From an uncultured Oscillospiraceae bacterium (lineage in GTDB: Bacteria > Bacillota > Clostridia > Oscillospirales > Oscillospiraceae), in assembly GCA_947599875.1 (NCBI GenBank), contig CANQFV010000002.1, forward strand, positions 62,001 to 126,000: 64,000 nt of DNA, in the 5' to 3' direction. A model generated the notes under the pieces. That model saw only the letters and a program-made list of their open reading frames with translations. It was not told the DNA's origin and did not search any database. The position numbers and the translations under genes are program-made. Every line of letters starts with the position of its first letter. Positions within the stretch are counted from its first letter, which is position 1. Positions 26,329-34,977 of the stretch are shown piece after piece.

Positions 26329-27386
26329 CAAAGCTTGATACGATCATCGCGAAGGCCCAGCAAAAGCGGGCCTCCGATATACACCTGACCGTGGGGCTTC
26401 CACCTGTCCTGCGCATCGACGGCGTCCTCACCAACGACGACACGCCGCCCTTCACCGCGGAGGAGATGGAGGAGGCCGCCAAGGATCTGGCGGGCGCATC
26501 CCACATGGAGGAGCTGAACCGGGACGGGGAGACGGACTTCGCCGTGACGGTTCTCGGGTCCATGCGGATGCGCTGCAACATCTTCCACCAGCAGGGGGAG
26601 ACGGCAATGGCCCTGCGGCTTTTGCCCCTGGCCGTACCCACCACCAAGGATCTGCTCCTGCCCCGGATCATCATCGAGCAGGCGGAAAAGCCCCGGGGAA
26701 TGGTGCTGATCACCGGCCCCACCGGCTCCGGAAAAAGCTCCACGCTGGCGGCGCTGCTGGACCACATCAACCGCACGTCCCACCGGCACATCATCACCCT
26801 GGAAAACCCCATCGAGTACGTCCACCGGCCTATGGGCTGCGTCATCCACCAGCGGGAGATCGGCCCGGACACCGGGAGCTTCGCCGCGGGACTCCGCGCC
26901 GCCCTCCGTCAGGACCCGGACGTGATCTTAGTGGGTGAGATGCGGGATCTGGAGACCATCTCCACCGCCATCACCGCCGCCGAGACCGGACACCTTGTGT
27001 TCGGCACCCTGCACACCAAGGGGGCAGCCAACACGGTGGATCGTATCATAGACGTGTTCCCCGCCGAGCAGCAGGAGCAGATCCGCATCCAGCTGGCGGA
27101 CGTTCTGGAGTGCGTCATCGGCCAGACGCTGCTGCCCAAGATCGGCGGCGGACGCCGGGCCGTGTTTGAGATCATGGTGGGCACCCCCGCCGTGAAGAGC
27201 CTTATCCGGCAGAACAAGTCCTTCCAGATCCCCAACGCCATGCAGACGGGGAAAAAGCAGGGCATGGCCCCGCTGGACGACGCCCTGGCGGCGCTGATCC
27301 GCTCCGGCGAGGTGACGGCCAAGGACGCCGCCGCCGCGGCCAACGACCCGGACATTGTGGGCGCTGTAGAGCGCGTTAAGCTATAG
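26325..27386 (+). CDS. pilT: Twitching motility / pilus retraction ATPase PilT
   Basis: This is the retraction motor of type IV pili. The 353-residue protein has the PilT-specific N-terminus KRASDIHLTVGLPPVLRIDG, Walker A ITGPTGSGKSST (about residues 127-138), Walker B DPDVILVGEMRDLETI and GTLHTKGA. The usual C-terminal AIRNLIRE motif is only weakly matched here (AVKSLIRQNKSFQ). A retraction ATPase implies a dynamic pilus rather than a static secretion pseudopilus. It overlaps pilB by ATGA and is followed by pilC after 12 bases. Confidence 0.94.
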   Translation: MTKLDTIIAKAQQKRASDIHLTVGLPPVLRIDGVLTNDDTPPFTAEEMEEAAKDLAGASHMEELNRDGETDFAVTVLGSMRMRCNIFHQQGETAMALRLLPLAVPTTKDLLLPRIIIEQAEKPRGMVLITGPTGSGKSSTLAALLDHINRTSHRHIITLENPIEYVHRPMGCVIHQREIGPDTGSFAAGLRAALRQDPDVILVGEMRDLETISTAITAAETGHLVFGTLHTKGAANTVDRIIDVFPAEQQEQIRIQLADVLECVIGQTLLPKIGGGRRAVFEIMVGTPAVKSLIRQNKSFQIPNAMQTGKKQGMAPLDDALAALIRSGEVTAKDAAAAANDPDIVGAVERVKL

Positions 27387-27398
27387 GAGGCGTAAACC

Positions 27399-28616
27399 TT
27401 GCCCGCATATACCTACACCGCAATCAATACCACCGGCAAGCGCGTCACCGGCTCCTTGGAGGCCGCCACGCTGGACGCCGCCAAGGGGTCCCTGCGGGGC
27501 GTGGGCTACACCATCGTGGAGATCAAGCCCCCCAGCCTCTTTGAGCGGGAATTCAACGTCCCCTTCCTGGGGCGGCCCAAGCCAAAGGATATGGCTATCT
27601 TCTGCCGCCAGTTCGTGTCCATCCTCCGGGCCGGCGAGTCGCTGTCCTTAGTTCTCTCCATGCTGAGCCAGCAGACGGAGAACAAGCAGCTGGCCGACGC
27701 CATCCGGGAGATCCAGACGGACGTGGAGAAGGGCGAGACCCTGGCCGGGGCCATGCGCAAGCACCCCAAGGAATTCCCCCCCATGCTCACCAACATGGTG
27801 GCCGCCGGCGAGGACTCCGGTAATTTGGAGGAGTCCTTCCGCCAGATGGAGATCTACTACGAGAAGGCCCACCACACCCGGGGCGCCGTGAAAAAGGCCA
27901 TGATCTACCCCTGCATCCTGCTTGTGGTGATGCTGGCCGTCTTAGTTTTGATGATGACGAAGATCATCCCCTCCTTTTTGGAGACGTTTGAGCAGCTGGA
28001 CGCGGAGCTGCCCGCCCTGACCCTGGCGGTCATGGCCGTGAGCCACTGGTTTACCAAGTGGTGGTACGTCCTCTTCGGCGGGATCGCCGTGGTGATCATG
28101 CTGGGGGTCCTCTTCGGCCGCACGCCGGAGGGCAAGCACTTCTTCGGGTACATCGCCCGGAAGGCCCCGGTTTTCGGGCGCCTGACCGTGCGTTCCGCCT
28201 GCGCCACCATGACGCGCACCATGTCGCTGCTGTTGGGTTCCGGCCTCACCCTTTTGGAGAGCCTGGATCTGACGGCGGGGAACATGTCCAATATCTGGTT
28301 TGCCGACGCTTTGCACACCGTGAGCAGCCTGGTGTCCCAGGGCTGGCCCCTGGCCGTGAGCCTGCGGGACACGGGCCTGTTCCCGCCTATGGTGTCGAAC
28401 CTCGTGCGGGTGGGCGAAGAGGCCGGCGACCTACAGGGGTCCCTGAGCAAGATCGCGGACTTCTACGACGAGGAGGTCAACGACGCCACCGCCAAGCTCC
28501 TGTCCCTGATGGAGCCGGCGATCATCCTGCTGATGGCCGGGTTCGTGGTGATCATCGTTCTGTCCATCTTCCTGCCCATGCTGAGCATGACGCAGGCGTA
28601 TGACCAATATTTATAA
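27399..28616 (+). CDS. pilC: Type IV pilus inner-membrane platform protein PilC (GspF family)
   Basis: This is the polytopic platform that couples PilB/PilT to pilin assembly. The 405-residue protein has two T2SSF domains (about residues 65-190 and 270-395; e.g. FCRQFVSILRAGESL and ATMTRTMSLLLGSGLTLLESL) and three membrane helices, the last near the C-terminus. It starts at TTG 27399 behind GGAGG. A structured repeat element begins immediately after its stop. Confidence 0.94.
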   Translation: MPAYTYTAINTTGKRVTGSLEAATLDAAKGSLRGVGYTIVEIKPPSLFEREFNVPFLGRPKPKDMAIFCRQFVSILRAGESLSLVLSMLSQQTENKQLADAIREIQTDVEKGETLAGAMRKHPKEFPPMLTNMVAAGEDSGNLEESFRQMEIYYEKAHHTRGAVKKAMIYPCILLVVMLAVLVLMMTKIIPSFLETFEQLDAELPALTLAVMAVSHWFTKWWYVLFGGIAVVIMLGVLFGRTPEGKHFFGYIARKAPVFGRLTVRSACATMTRTMSLLLGSGLTLLESLDLTAGNMSNIWFADALHTVSSLVSQGWPLAVSLRDTGLFPPMVSNLVRVGEEAGDLQGSLSKIADFYDEEVNDATAKLLSLMEPAIILLMAGFVVIIVLSIFLPMLSMTQAYDQYL

Positions 28617-28798
28617 CTGGCTTTGAAGGCCGTGAACGGCCTTCAAATGCCAAGGGGATGCGTGCGGATCCCCGGTGCGAAATTAGAATTTCGCCCCGAG
28701 GATCCTGCTGCCGCGCCGCAGCGCACGCCCAAGGGCGCACGTTTGCGCGGCGAGAGGGATTTTTTGCGAGGCGAAGCCCCGCAAAAAATAATTTGAAT
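28617..28798 (+). repeat. Structured 3'-gene element, copy A
   Basis: It begins at the base after the pilC stop. The layout is CTGGC-hairpin-GCCAAGGGG, a GCGTGCGG linker, a second hairpin, CCTGCTGCCGCGC, a third hairpin (GCGCACGCCC/AAGGGCGCACG-like), GCGCGGC, then ATTTTTTGCG/CGCAAAAAAT around a small loop. The first hairpin (TTGAAGGCCG/CGGCCTTCAA) can act as the pilC terminator. The same order of parts recurs in other copies in this window. Confidence 0.75.
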
Positions 28799-28950
28799 TT
28801 TGATTTTTTTCGGTGCAGTCCGAAACCGACATTTTCACTTCTCTTTGGTATCCTGCCGGGGGCGGGTAGGCGCTCCTGTCCGGCTTTTGATACAAACCTT
28901 TTCAAAAAAATGCAACACAAAATCATCAAATCAAAAGGAAAGGATCGATC
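28799..28950 (+). other. Leader region of the short prepilin
   Basis: This stretch holds no ORF. GTATC (28848) and GATAC (28889) enclose a GC-rich hairpin with a CCGG...CCGGCTTTT end, which could be an attenuator. AAAGGAAAGG precedes the prepilin ATG. I found no clear promoter here, so transcription may come through copy A from the pilB-pilT-pilC unit. Confidence 0.4.
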
Positions 28951-29415
28951 ATGATGAAAACTCTTGAAAAGAGGATGGCCGCCCGGGAGGGCTTCACACT
29001 GGTGGAGCTGATTGTGGTCATCGCCATCCTCGCCATTTTGGCCGCCGTCGCTTATCCTGTGTACACGGGGTACATCAGCAGGGCTCATGACGCCTCCGCT
29101 CTTGAGCAGCTGGGCAGCATTGCTACCGCCGTTCAGGGCCTTGCCGCTGGCGAAGGCAAGACGGTGAAAGTGATATTAGTTGAAACCCAGGACGATGGTT
29201 CGATTAAGAGTATCCATGCTTATAGTGCTTCCCCTGCTACAGCAGATAATGAAATAAAACTTAAAGATGCCGATTTGCAGCAGCTTCTGGGGGTTACTGC
29301 CGTGACGAGCATCACGCTGGATGCCCAATCCGATTATGCCAAGGGTGCCACTTGGAACGGTTCTTCGTGGGAAGCTGGGGCAGTCACCATTCCCCAAGCT
29401 GCTGCTGGTGGCTAA
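28951..29415 (+). CDS. Type IV major prepilin candidate (PilA-like)
   Basis: This 154-residue prepilin has a basic leader, cleavage after Gly in EG|FTLVELIVVIAIL, the hydrophobic helix and VAYPVYTGYISRAHDAS, then a small globular domain without a disulphide pair. Size and simplicity make it the likeliest shaft subunit. It lies downstream of pilB-pilT-pilC and upstream of the PilM/N/O-like genes. The first ATG is chosen; a second ATG follows at the next codon. Confidence 0.85.
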   Translation: MMKTLEKRMAAREGFTLVELIVVIAILAILAAVAYPVYTGYISRAHDASALEQLGSIATAVQGLAAGEGKTVKVILVETQDDGSIKSIHAYSASPATADNEIKLKDADLQQLLGVTAVTSITLDAQSDYAKGATWNGSSWEAGAVTIPQAAAGG

Positions 29416-29431
29416 TCCCTGACCCTCTCTC

Positions 29432-29480
29432 CCCTCCCCTGATCCCGGCTCCTATCGACCGGGGGGATGGAGGGGGCTTT
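29432..29480 (+). terminator. Terminator after the short prepilin
   Basis: A long imperfect hairpin pairs CCCCTCC...TGATCCCGG with CCGGGGGGATGGAGGGG and is followed by CTTTAC. The T-run is short, so efficiency is uncertain. Confidence 0.5.
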
Positions 29481-29600
29481 ACACAAAACTCAATGGCGGG
29501 TTTCCCGCCGGTGCGCGGACCGCGGTCCCGGGGAGACCCGGCGCGGGCCGCGCCGCATTTTTTTGCGGGATGACCGCCTTGAACTGCGAAAAAGTGGTTC

Positions 29601-29629
29601 TTGACAAACGAAACTTTTTCGGGCATAAT
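29601..29629 (+). promoter_or_regulatory. Promoter of the PilM-like/minor pilin operon
   Basis: TTGACA (29601-29606), 17 bp, CATAAT (29624-29629). A leader of about 160 nt with several short hairpins (for example AAGGCC/GGCCTT near 29667-29683) separates it from the ATG at 29799. The second half of the pilus locus therefore has its own promoter. Confidence 0.75.
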
Positions 29630-29798
29630 CTAATGGATGTAAAAGAGTAAAGGTACCGGTCGAAAAAAGGCCCTTTTGGCCTTATTTGTCCGGCCGGTTA
29701 TAGGGTTTCCCCGTTTTGGGGTTTTACACATGGGCACGGCAGAACCCGCCGGTCCCACGGCAGGCTGTGCCGTTTCCGCGTGTATCAGGAGGAAAGAT

Positions 29799-32700
29799 AT
29801 GGACAACAAAAAAGCTTTTTCCGGCCGCGCCCTGGTGATCCAGGTGCGCAGCCGTGAGATCCGGGTGGCCGCCGCCACGCTGGGCGCCGCGCCCCGGCTG
29901 AAAACCTGCGTCACCATGCCCCTGCCCGAGGGGGCCGTGGCGGACGGGACCCTGGTGGACCCGGACGCCGTCCGGGACGCGCTGAAATCCGCCGTCTCCC
30001 AGCCGGGACTCCGGGGGATCAAGCGGGCGGTGATCACCGTGTGTACCTCTCAGATCCTGTCCGAGGCCGTGGCCGTCCGAGCCATGAAGAGCCGGGGTCT
30101 GGGCGGCTCCCCCGACAAGCTGATGCAGAAGACCCTGGAGACGAACCGGGACATGTATTTCCCGGTGGACACCAAGAACTGCCGCCTTGTCTGGACGCCC
30201 ATCGGGGACATCGACGACGAGGACGGCTCCCCCGCCAAGTCCGTGCAGCTGTGGGCGGTGCCGAACCCCATGCTGGAGGAGTACTACAAGCTGGCCAACT
30301 CCTGCGGGCTGAAGGTCTTGGCCGTGGACTACTGCGGGAACAGCTTCACAAGCCTCATCCGGGCCGGTTACGCCGCGCCCCAGCCCAAGAAGAAGCAGAA
30401 GGTCGCCGCCGGGAGGCACACGAAAAAGGCCGCGGCCGCCGGGGAGGGCGCCCCGGAGCCGGATACGGTGCTGTATCTGCTGCCGGAGGAGGACTTTTTG
30501 CTGATGACCTTTGTCCGGGACCGGCAGGTGACCCGCCAGCGCATCCTGGCCCGCGGCGACGTCTATGTGGACGAGCTGGAGGACGCCCGGATGGTGCTGG
30601 AGCTGTACGAGACGGAGCATGCCGGCGCCGGTCAGATCGTGGCCGTGGTCTGCGGCCCGGAGGGGACGGATCCGGACTATCTGGGCCGGGTGGAGGAAAC
30701 TCTGGGGCTTCAGACGGTCCAGCGGGGCGGCTCCCTCACCGGGGATTGGTGCCTGTGCCTGGGCGCCGCCGCCACAAGGACGGATTTCGGCGACCCGGCC
30801 CTGAATTTCCCCGGGCGGCCCAACCTGCTGCAGAAGTTCTGGCAGCTGGGGCTGGTGATCATCGGCGGCGCCGTGCTGCTGATGACGCTGACCCAGTTTA
30901 TCGGGGACTCCACCGTGTGGTCCAGCGCCATCCACGGCAAGGAGAACGAGCGCAACGCCCTGCAAAATCAGCTGGCGCCCATCAGCGGGTACAAGCAGAA
31001 TTGGCAGGATTATGTTAACTACTACACCAAGTACGACTTCGACTGGAAGACGCTGCTGGGCACCGACAGCACCGAGGAGGAGAGCGGCGACCCCGGCATC
31101 CTCCGGACGTACAACGACAACCTGTCCCTGATTTTGGAGGAGCTGGAGAAGCTCCTGCCGGAGGGGGTCAGCGTCACGGAGATCGGCATCGCCCCGGAGG
31201 GGCTGGGCCTGCAGATCGCCTGCGAGAGCAAGCAGCAGGTGGCGTATATGATCCAGGTCCTGCGGCACATGAAGTATGCCGGGGAGCCGGCGTATATCTC
31301 GGATATGACCGTGGGCCCCGGGGTGTCGGCCTTCTCCGTGCTGTCCTCCCTGGCCCAGGCCATCGGCGCCCCCGAGGCGCCCCCCACGGAGGGAAGCTCC
31401 GAGGATGTGACGCTGAAGTATGCCGGCGTGTTTGACCGGAGCAAGTATTTGTACTACGCGTACAGCACCCAGGACGAGCAGACGCTTATCGGCTACGCCG
31501 AGATTTTGTCCAACGGCGGCGCGCTGCTCTCCAGCGAGAAGAACACGGTGAAGAATACCCTGATGCGCGACCCGCGCAACAGCGCCTCGGTGGCCCGGGG
31601 CATCTGCTCCGTGGCTACGAGCCTGGACGGGCTGGATGAGCGGCACGCCCTCTACGGGACGAAGCCCGGGCAGGTGTGGCTCACCTCCACCAAGGCGGTG
31701 CAGCAGAGGGCCTTTGACCGGATGCTCAGCAACCCCTACGCGCTGTACGTCCTGAGCAATGTGATCCAGGCGGATATCGACGCGGAGGGATCCGTATTCC
31801 GCGGGCCGATGGAGGACTTCGCCTGGGACAACGTCGGCGAGGACTGGTTTTCCAGCATGTTCTCCCGGGACGACCTGACCAGGCTCCAGAGCGGGGACTA
31901 CAGCGTCCTCATGGACAAGGACGAGGCCCAGCTGGAGCAGATGTTCCGGCTCTTCGCCAACTACAACGTCACATACAACGGTCTGAGCGTGTACGACCTG
32001 TGCATACTGGCCTGTCAGGGCGACCCCACCCTGTACAGCGTGATGGCCTACTACGCCGCTGTGGAGCGGAGCCTCATTATCCCCGGCAAGGAAGTGACCG
32101 ATGAGGACGAGCGGCCTGTGGATGAGCAGACCGGGTTCTATATCGACCCCCTCACCGGGCTGCTGGTTGACCCGGAGAACGGGGATCTGCTGTTCGACAA
32201 GGCCACGGGCTACTATGTGGACCGGGACACCAACGAGTTCATTAACAAGGACACGGGGATCCTGTTTGACCTGAACACCGGGATGAACATCGACCGCGTC
32301 ACCAAGAAGCTGTACGATCCCAGCACGGGGAAGGATCTGGACCCCGTCACGGATATGCGCCTTGCCAAGTACACCTGGCAGCTCACCACGCAGCTTGAGG
32401 CGGAGAACCTGGATATCTCCCAGCTGGACTGGGGCAAGGTCTCCTGGACCTCCATCATCTGGCGCATCATGAGCGTTGATGACGTGGTGGACGCCCTGCG
32501 GATACAGGCGGAGCTGCAGCTGACGCCGGAGACCACCGTTGACCCCGACACGGGGCTGGCGGTGGATCCCAGCACCGGGCTTCTGTACGAGCCGAACACC
32601 GGGCTGTACTTCGACCCCGAGACCGGGCACCTGGTGGACAAAAACGGCAAGGAGATCGACCCCCTCACCGATCCCAGACTCTCTCAGTTCATGGGCATAT

Positions 32701-33383
32701 TCCTGAAATTCGCGCCCAGTCTCGGGATCGACAGCGAGGTTCTGAACAGCTTTGACTGGACGTCCGTGAACTGGCTGGCTCTGGATCTGGATTGGAAGAA
32801 TCTGGCCTCCTTCGACAATATGACCAAGCTGATCGACCTGATCCAGAAGGGCTCCTCCGGGCTGCCCGGCGACCTGCCGGGGGGACTGCCCGACCTGCCG
32901 GGACTGCCCGGCGGCGCCGAATTGCCGGAGGGTCTGGAAAACTTCTATGTGGATCAGGAGACCGGTCAGCTGAAGGACAAGACCACCGGGCAGGTGGTGG
33001 ATCCCAGCACCAACGAGACCCTCGCTCCCCTGCTGAAGGCGGCGGAGCAGTATATGGCCATGCAGGGCGTGAATATCTCCGGCTTTGACTGGGGGACCAT
33101 CGACTGGCGGAAGTTCGACTGGAGCGAGCCTGCCTCTATGGGCAACCTGCAGGAGCTGATGAACCAGATCATCACCAACATGTCCGGCGGCAGCGGCGGC
33201 ACGGGCGGCCTGCCCGGCCTGCCGGGAGGGCTTCCCGGCACCGACACGCCGCAGGTTGACACGCGGCTCTATATCACCGTGTCCATCCCCTACAAGGAGA
33301 CGCTGGTCCAGGCCGAGATGAACCGCAGGGGCCTCTCCCGCAAGGCGGAGCGCGAGGAGCTTGATTTGGAGGACTTCCAATGA
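29799..33383 (+). CDS. Giant PilM/PilN-like fusion with triplicated DPxTG/FDW modules
   Basis: This 1194-residue protein has an N-terminal actin-like PilM-type domain (about residues 1-330, starting with a RALVIQVRSREIRVAAATL strand), a linker and one membrane helix (about 346-370, LGLVIIGGAVLLMTLTQFIG), then a PilN-like periplasm-facing region. From about residue 770 come three repeats of a module. Each has a ladder of short DPxTG units (e.g. IDPLTGLLVDPENG), a helix, and a W-rich FDWxxVxW segment (LDWGKVSW, FDWTSVNW, FDWGTIDW). Gly/Pro-rich LPGLPGG linkers separate the later copies. AGGAGG is six bases before the ATG at 29799. The stop overlaps the PilO-like gene (ATGA). The role of the extracellular repeats is unknown; metal binding or wall contact is a guess from the Asp content. 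Confidence 0.75.
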   Translation: MDNKKAFSGRALVIQVRSREIRVAAATLGAAPRLKTCVTMPLPEGAVADGTLVDPDAVRDALKSAVSQPGLRGIKRAVITVCTSQILSEAVAVRAMKSRGLGGSPDKLMQKTLETNRDMYFPVDTKNCRLVWTPIGDIDDEDGSPAKSVQLWAVPNPMLEEYYKLANSCGLKVLAVDYCGNSFTSLIRAGYAAPQPKKKQKVAAGRHTKKAAAAGEGAPEPDTVLYLLPEEDFLLMTFVRDRQVTRQRILARGDVYVDELEDARMVLELYETEHAGAGQIVAVVCGPEGTDPDYLGRVEETLGLQTVQRGGSLTGDWCLCLGAAATRTDFGDPALNFPGRPNLLQKFWQLGLVIIGGAVLLMTLTQFIGDSTVWSSAIHGKENERNALQNQLAPISGYKQNWQDYVNYYTKYDFDWKTLLGTDSTEEESGDPGILRTYNDNLSLILEELEKLLPEGVSVTEIGIAPEGLGLQIACESKQQVAYMIQVLRHMKYAGEPAYISDMTVGPGVSAFSVLSSLAQAIGAPEAPPTEGSSEDVTLKYAGVFDRSKYLYYAYSTQDEQTLIGYAEILSNGGALLSSEKNTVKNTLMRDPRNSASVARGICSVATSLDGLDERHALYGTKPGQVWLTSTKAVQQRAFDRMLSNPYALYVLSNVIQADIDAEGSVFRGPMEDFAWDNVGEDWFSSMFSRDDLTRLQSGDYSVLMDKDEAQLEQMFRLFANYNVTYNGLSVYDLCILACQGDPTLYSVMAYYAAVERSLIIPGKEVTDEDERPVDEQTGFYIDPLTGLLVDPENGDLLFDKATGYYVDRDTNEFINKDTGILFDLNTGMNIDRVTKKLYDPSTGKDLDPVTDMRLAKYTWQLTTQLEAENLDISQLDWGKVSWTSIIWRIMSVDDVVDALRIQAELQLTPETTVDPDTGLAVDPSTGLLYEPNTGLYFDPETGHLVDKNGKEIDPLTDPRLSQFMGIFLKFAPSLGIDSEVLNSFDWTSVNWLALDLDWKNLASFDNMTKLIDLIQKGSSGLPGDLPGGLPDLPGLPGGAELPEGLENFYVDQETGQLKDKTTGQVVDPSTNETLAPLLKAAEQYMAMQGVNISGFDWGTIDWRKFDWSEPASMGNLQELMNQIITNMSGGSGGTGGLPGLPGGLPGTDTPQVDTRLYITVSIPYKETLVQAEMNRRGLSRKAEREELDLEDFQ

Positions 33384-34012
33384 AAAAATTTCTGTCGAAA
33401 TACTGGATCTCCCTTTTCGCGCTGTGCCTGTTCGGCCTGTCGGCGTACATCGTCTTTATGGTCTACAAGCCCGAGAAGGCGGAGTACGAGAACAACGAGC
33501 AGATGCTGGAGCGGCAGATCAGCTCCCTGCAGGATCAGATCCAGGATAACAAGCAGTATGAGGGCGTCCAGGCCGTGCTGGAGGGCGAGATCCAGGCCCT
33601 GGACGACAGCCGCAGCGCCCTGTATGAGAAATTCCCCGGGGAGATGAAGGAGGAGGATCAGATCCTCTACATCATCTACCTGGAGGAGCTGTTCGGCACG
33701 GAGATCAACTTCAGCTTCGGCGACGCCGTTGAGGTCACACAGCTTCAGGACGGGACGAAGCTGAAGCTCCTGACCCTGACCGTGAACTACGAGACCACCT
33801 ATCAGGGGTTTAAGGACATGATCGACAAGCTGGCCACCGACGACGAGCATGTCACCTCCGTCCAGTACTGCACCCTGAGCTACGACACGGCATCGGACAC
33901 GGCCACCGGCACCGTCACCCTGGTGCGCTACCTGCTGGATCACGGCCAGGAGTACCAGGAGCCGGTTCTGGATGACCCCGGCGGAGAAGGAGGAGGGTCT
34001 ATCTTTGACTAA
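33380..34012 (+). CDS. PilO-like pilus alignment protein
   Basis: This 210-residue bitopic protein has a short cytoplasmic start, one helix (WISLFALCLFGLSAYIVFMV), a coiled coil (about residues 30-80, rich in Gln/Glu) and a ferredoxin-like C-terminal domain. That is the PilO shape, although sequence identity to proteobacterial PilO is low. It overlaps the PilM/N-like fusion by four bases, matching the usual pilM-pilN-pilO order. The 3' end overlaps the next prepilin start. Confidence 0.75.
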   Translation: MKKFLSKYWISLFALCLFGLSAYIVFMVYKPEKAEYENNEQMLERQISSLQDQIQDNKQYEGVQAVLEGEIQALDDSRSALYEKFPGEMKEEDQILYIIYLEELFGTEINFSFGDAVEVTQLQDGTKLKLLTLTVNYETTYQGFKDMIDKLATDDEHVTSVQYCTLSYDTASDTATGTVTLVRYLLDHGQEYQEPVLDDPGGEGGGSIFD

Positions 34013-34448
34013 GGGGACGAAAACAAGAGCCAACGGCGGCTTCACCCTGGTGGAGGTTCTTGTGGCCATCGCCATTTTGGGCGTGGTGGCCACCTCGATG
34101 GGCGGGTGCCTGGTTGTGTCCCAGCGCGTCAACGCCCGCAGTCAGAATGTGATCGAGGAGCGCGCCGCCGTCACAAATGTGGTGGAGCAGCTGATGGCGG
34201 AGGGGATAGATATCACTAATGGTATACCCTATACATTTGAGTCAAATAGTGCAGTTGACCCTACTGAATATACCGCGCACGATATTACTGATAGTAGTTT
34301 CCCCGTCACAATCAAAGCTACTGAAACCCCCGAAAAAGTTAAAGTAAAGGTAAACCCGTTTGTAGAGTTTGGAGACCGGTTGTGGAAGGTCTGGGTCACC
34401 TGCGGCGATGTGGAGGTCGTCACCTACATCCACGGTAGGTCGTCCTGA
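34005..34448 (+). CDS. Minor prepilin (PilV/GspI-like)
   Basis: This 147-residue protein has a prepilin signal NGG|FTLVEVLVAIAILGVV near the N-terminus and a short C-terminal domain. I chose TTG at 34005, seven bases after GGAGGG; the ATG at 33972 would lengthen the leader to over 20 residues. The middle of the gene (about 34210-34350) is AT-richer than its ends, which hints at sequence exchange in the exposed domain. It is the first of three minor prepilin-like genes in a row. Confidence 0.8.
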   Translation: MTKGTKTRANGGFTLVEVLVAIAILGVVATSMGGCLVVSQRVNARSQNVIEERAAVTNVVEQLMAEGIDITNGIPYTFESNSAVDPTEYTAHDITDSSFPVTIKATETPEKVKVKVNPFVEFGDRLWKVWVTCGDVEVVTYIHGRSS

Positions 34449-34461
34449 GGAGGCGGTGAAT

Positions 34462-34977
34462 ATGAAACCTAAGAGAAGCCGCGGCGGATATGTGATGATC
34501 TACGTTATGGTGGTCATCGCCATCATCTCCGCCATGTCCCTGTCGGTCAGCTCCATCTCCCTGCGGAATCTCCAGGCCCAGGAGGCGTCGATCCGGCAGA
34601 TGAAGGACACCTACGCCGCCGAGGGCATGGTGGAGATGTTCTGCGTGTGGCTAAAGGAGTTTTATGTACAGTTTGGATACAACGATTTTTCAGAGACATC
34701 GTTAAAAGATGCGTGGGATATTTCCAAAGGAGAACTGGAGAACAGTAGAAACGGAACCGTCGAAATATCCAACTTTTCTGTCTCGGGAAACTCCTACACA
34801 GTTACGATTACCGCGAAGTCAAATAACGGCGCGATGCAGGTTGTCGCAGTGCTGGAGGTCACGACTGGAACTTCTTCTAATGGATTTACCACGGTCAAAG
34901 AGGTCAAGTACACTTCCTACACCGTCTCCCCTGCCGAGAAGACGGAAGGCGGCGGATCGGGAGGAGGGTCAGAATGA
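34462..34977 (+). CDS. PilX/GspK-like minor pilus protein
   Basis: This 171-residue protein has a hydrophobic N-terminal helix (GGYVMIYVMVVIAIISAMS) with a Gly-Gly before it but no FTLxE motif. This resembles PilX or GspK-type components whose +5 residue is not Glu. It ends in a Gly/Ser-rich tail. GAGGAGG is eight bases before the ATG. It overlaps the next gene by ATGA. Like its neighbour, the central part (34660-34900) is AT-richer than the ends. Confidence 0.7.
   Translation: MKPKRSRGGYVMIYVMVVIAIISAMSLSVSSISLRNLQAQEASIRQMKDTYAAEGMVEMFCVWLKEFYVQFGYNDFSETSLKDAWDISKGELENSRNGTVEISNFSVSGNSYTVTITAKSNNGAMQVVAVLEVTTGTSSNGFTTVKEVKYTSYTVSPAEKTEGGGSGGGSE

Noticed and set aside
29724-33380. A 1218-codon open frame antisense to the PilM/PilN-like fusion
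   Set aside because: Same reason: GC-rich third positions keep the opposite strand open. No start signal or domain is seen, and the sense frame is coupled to pilus genes.
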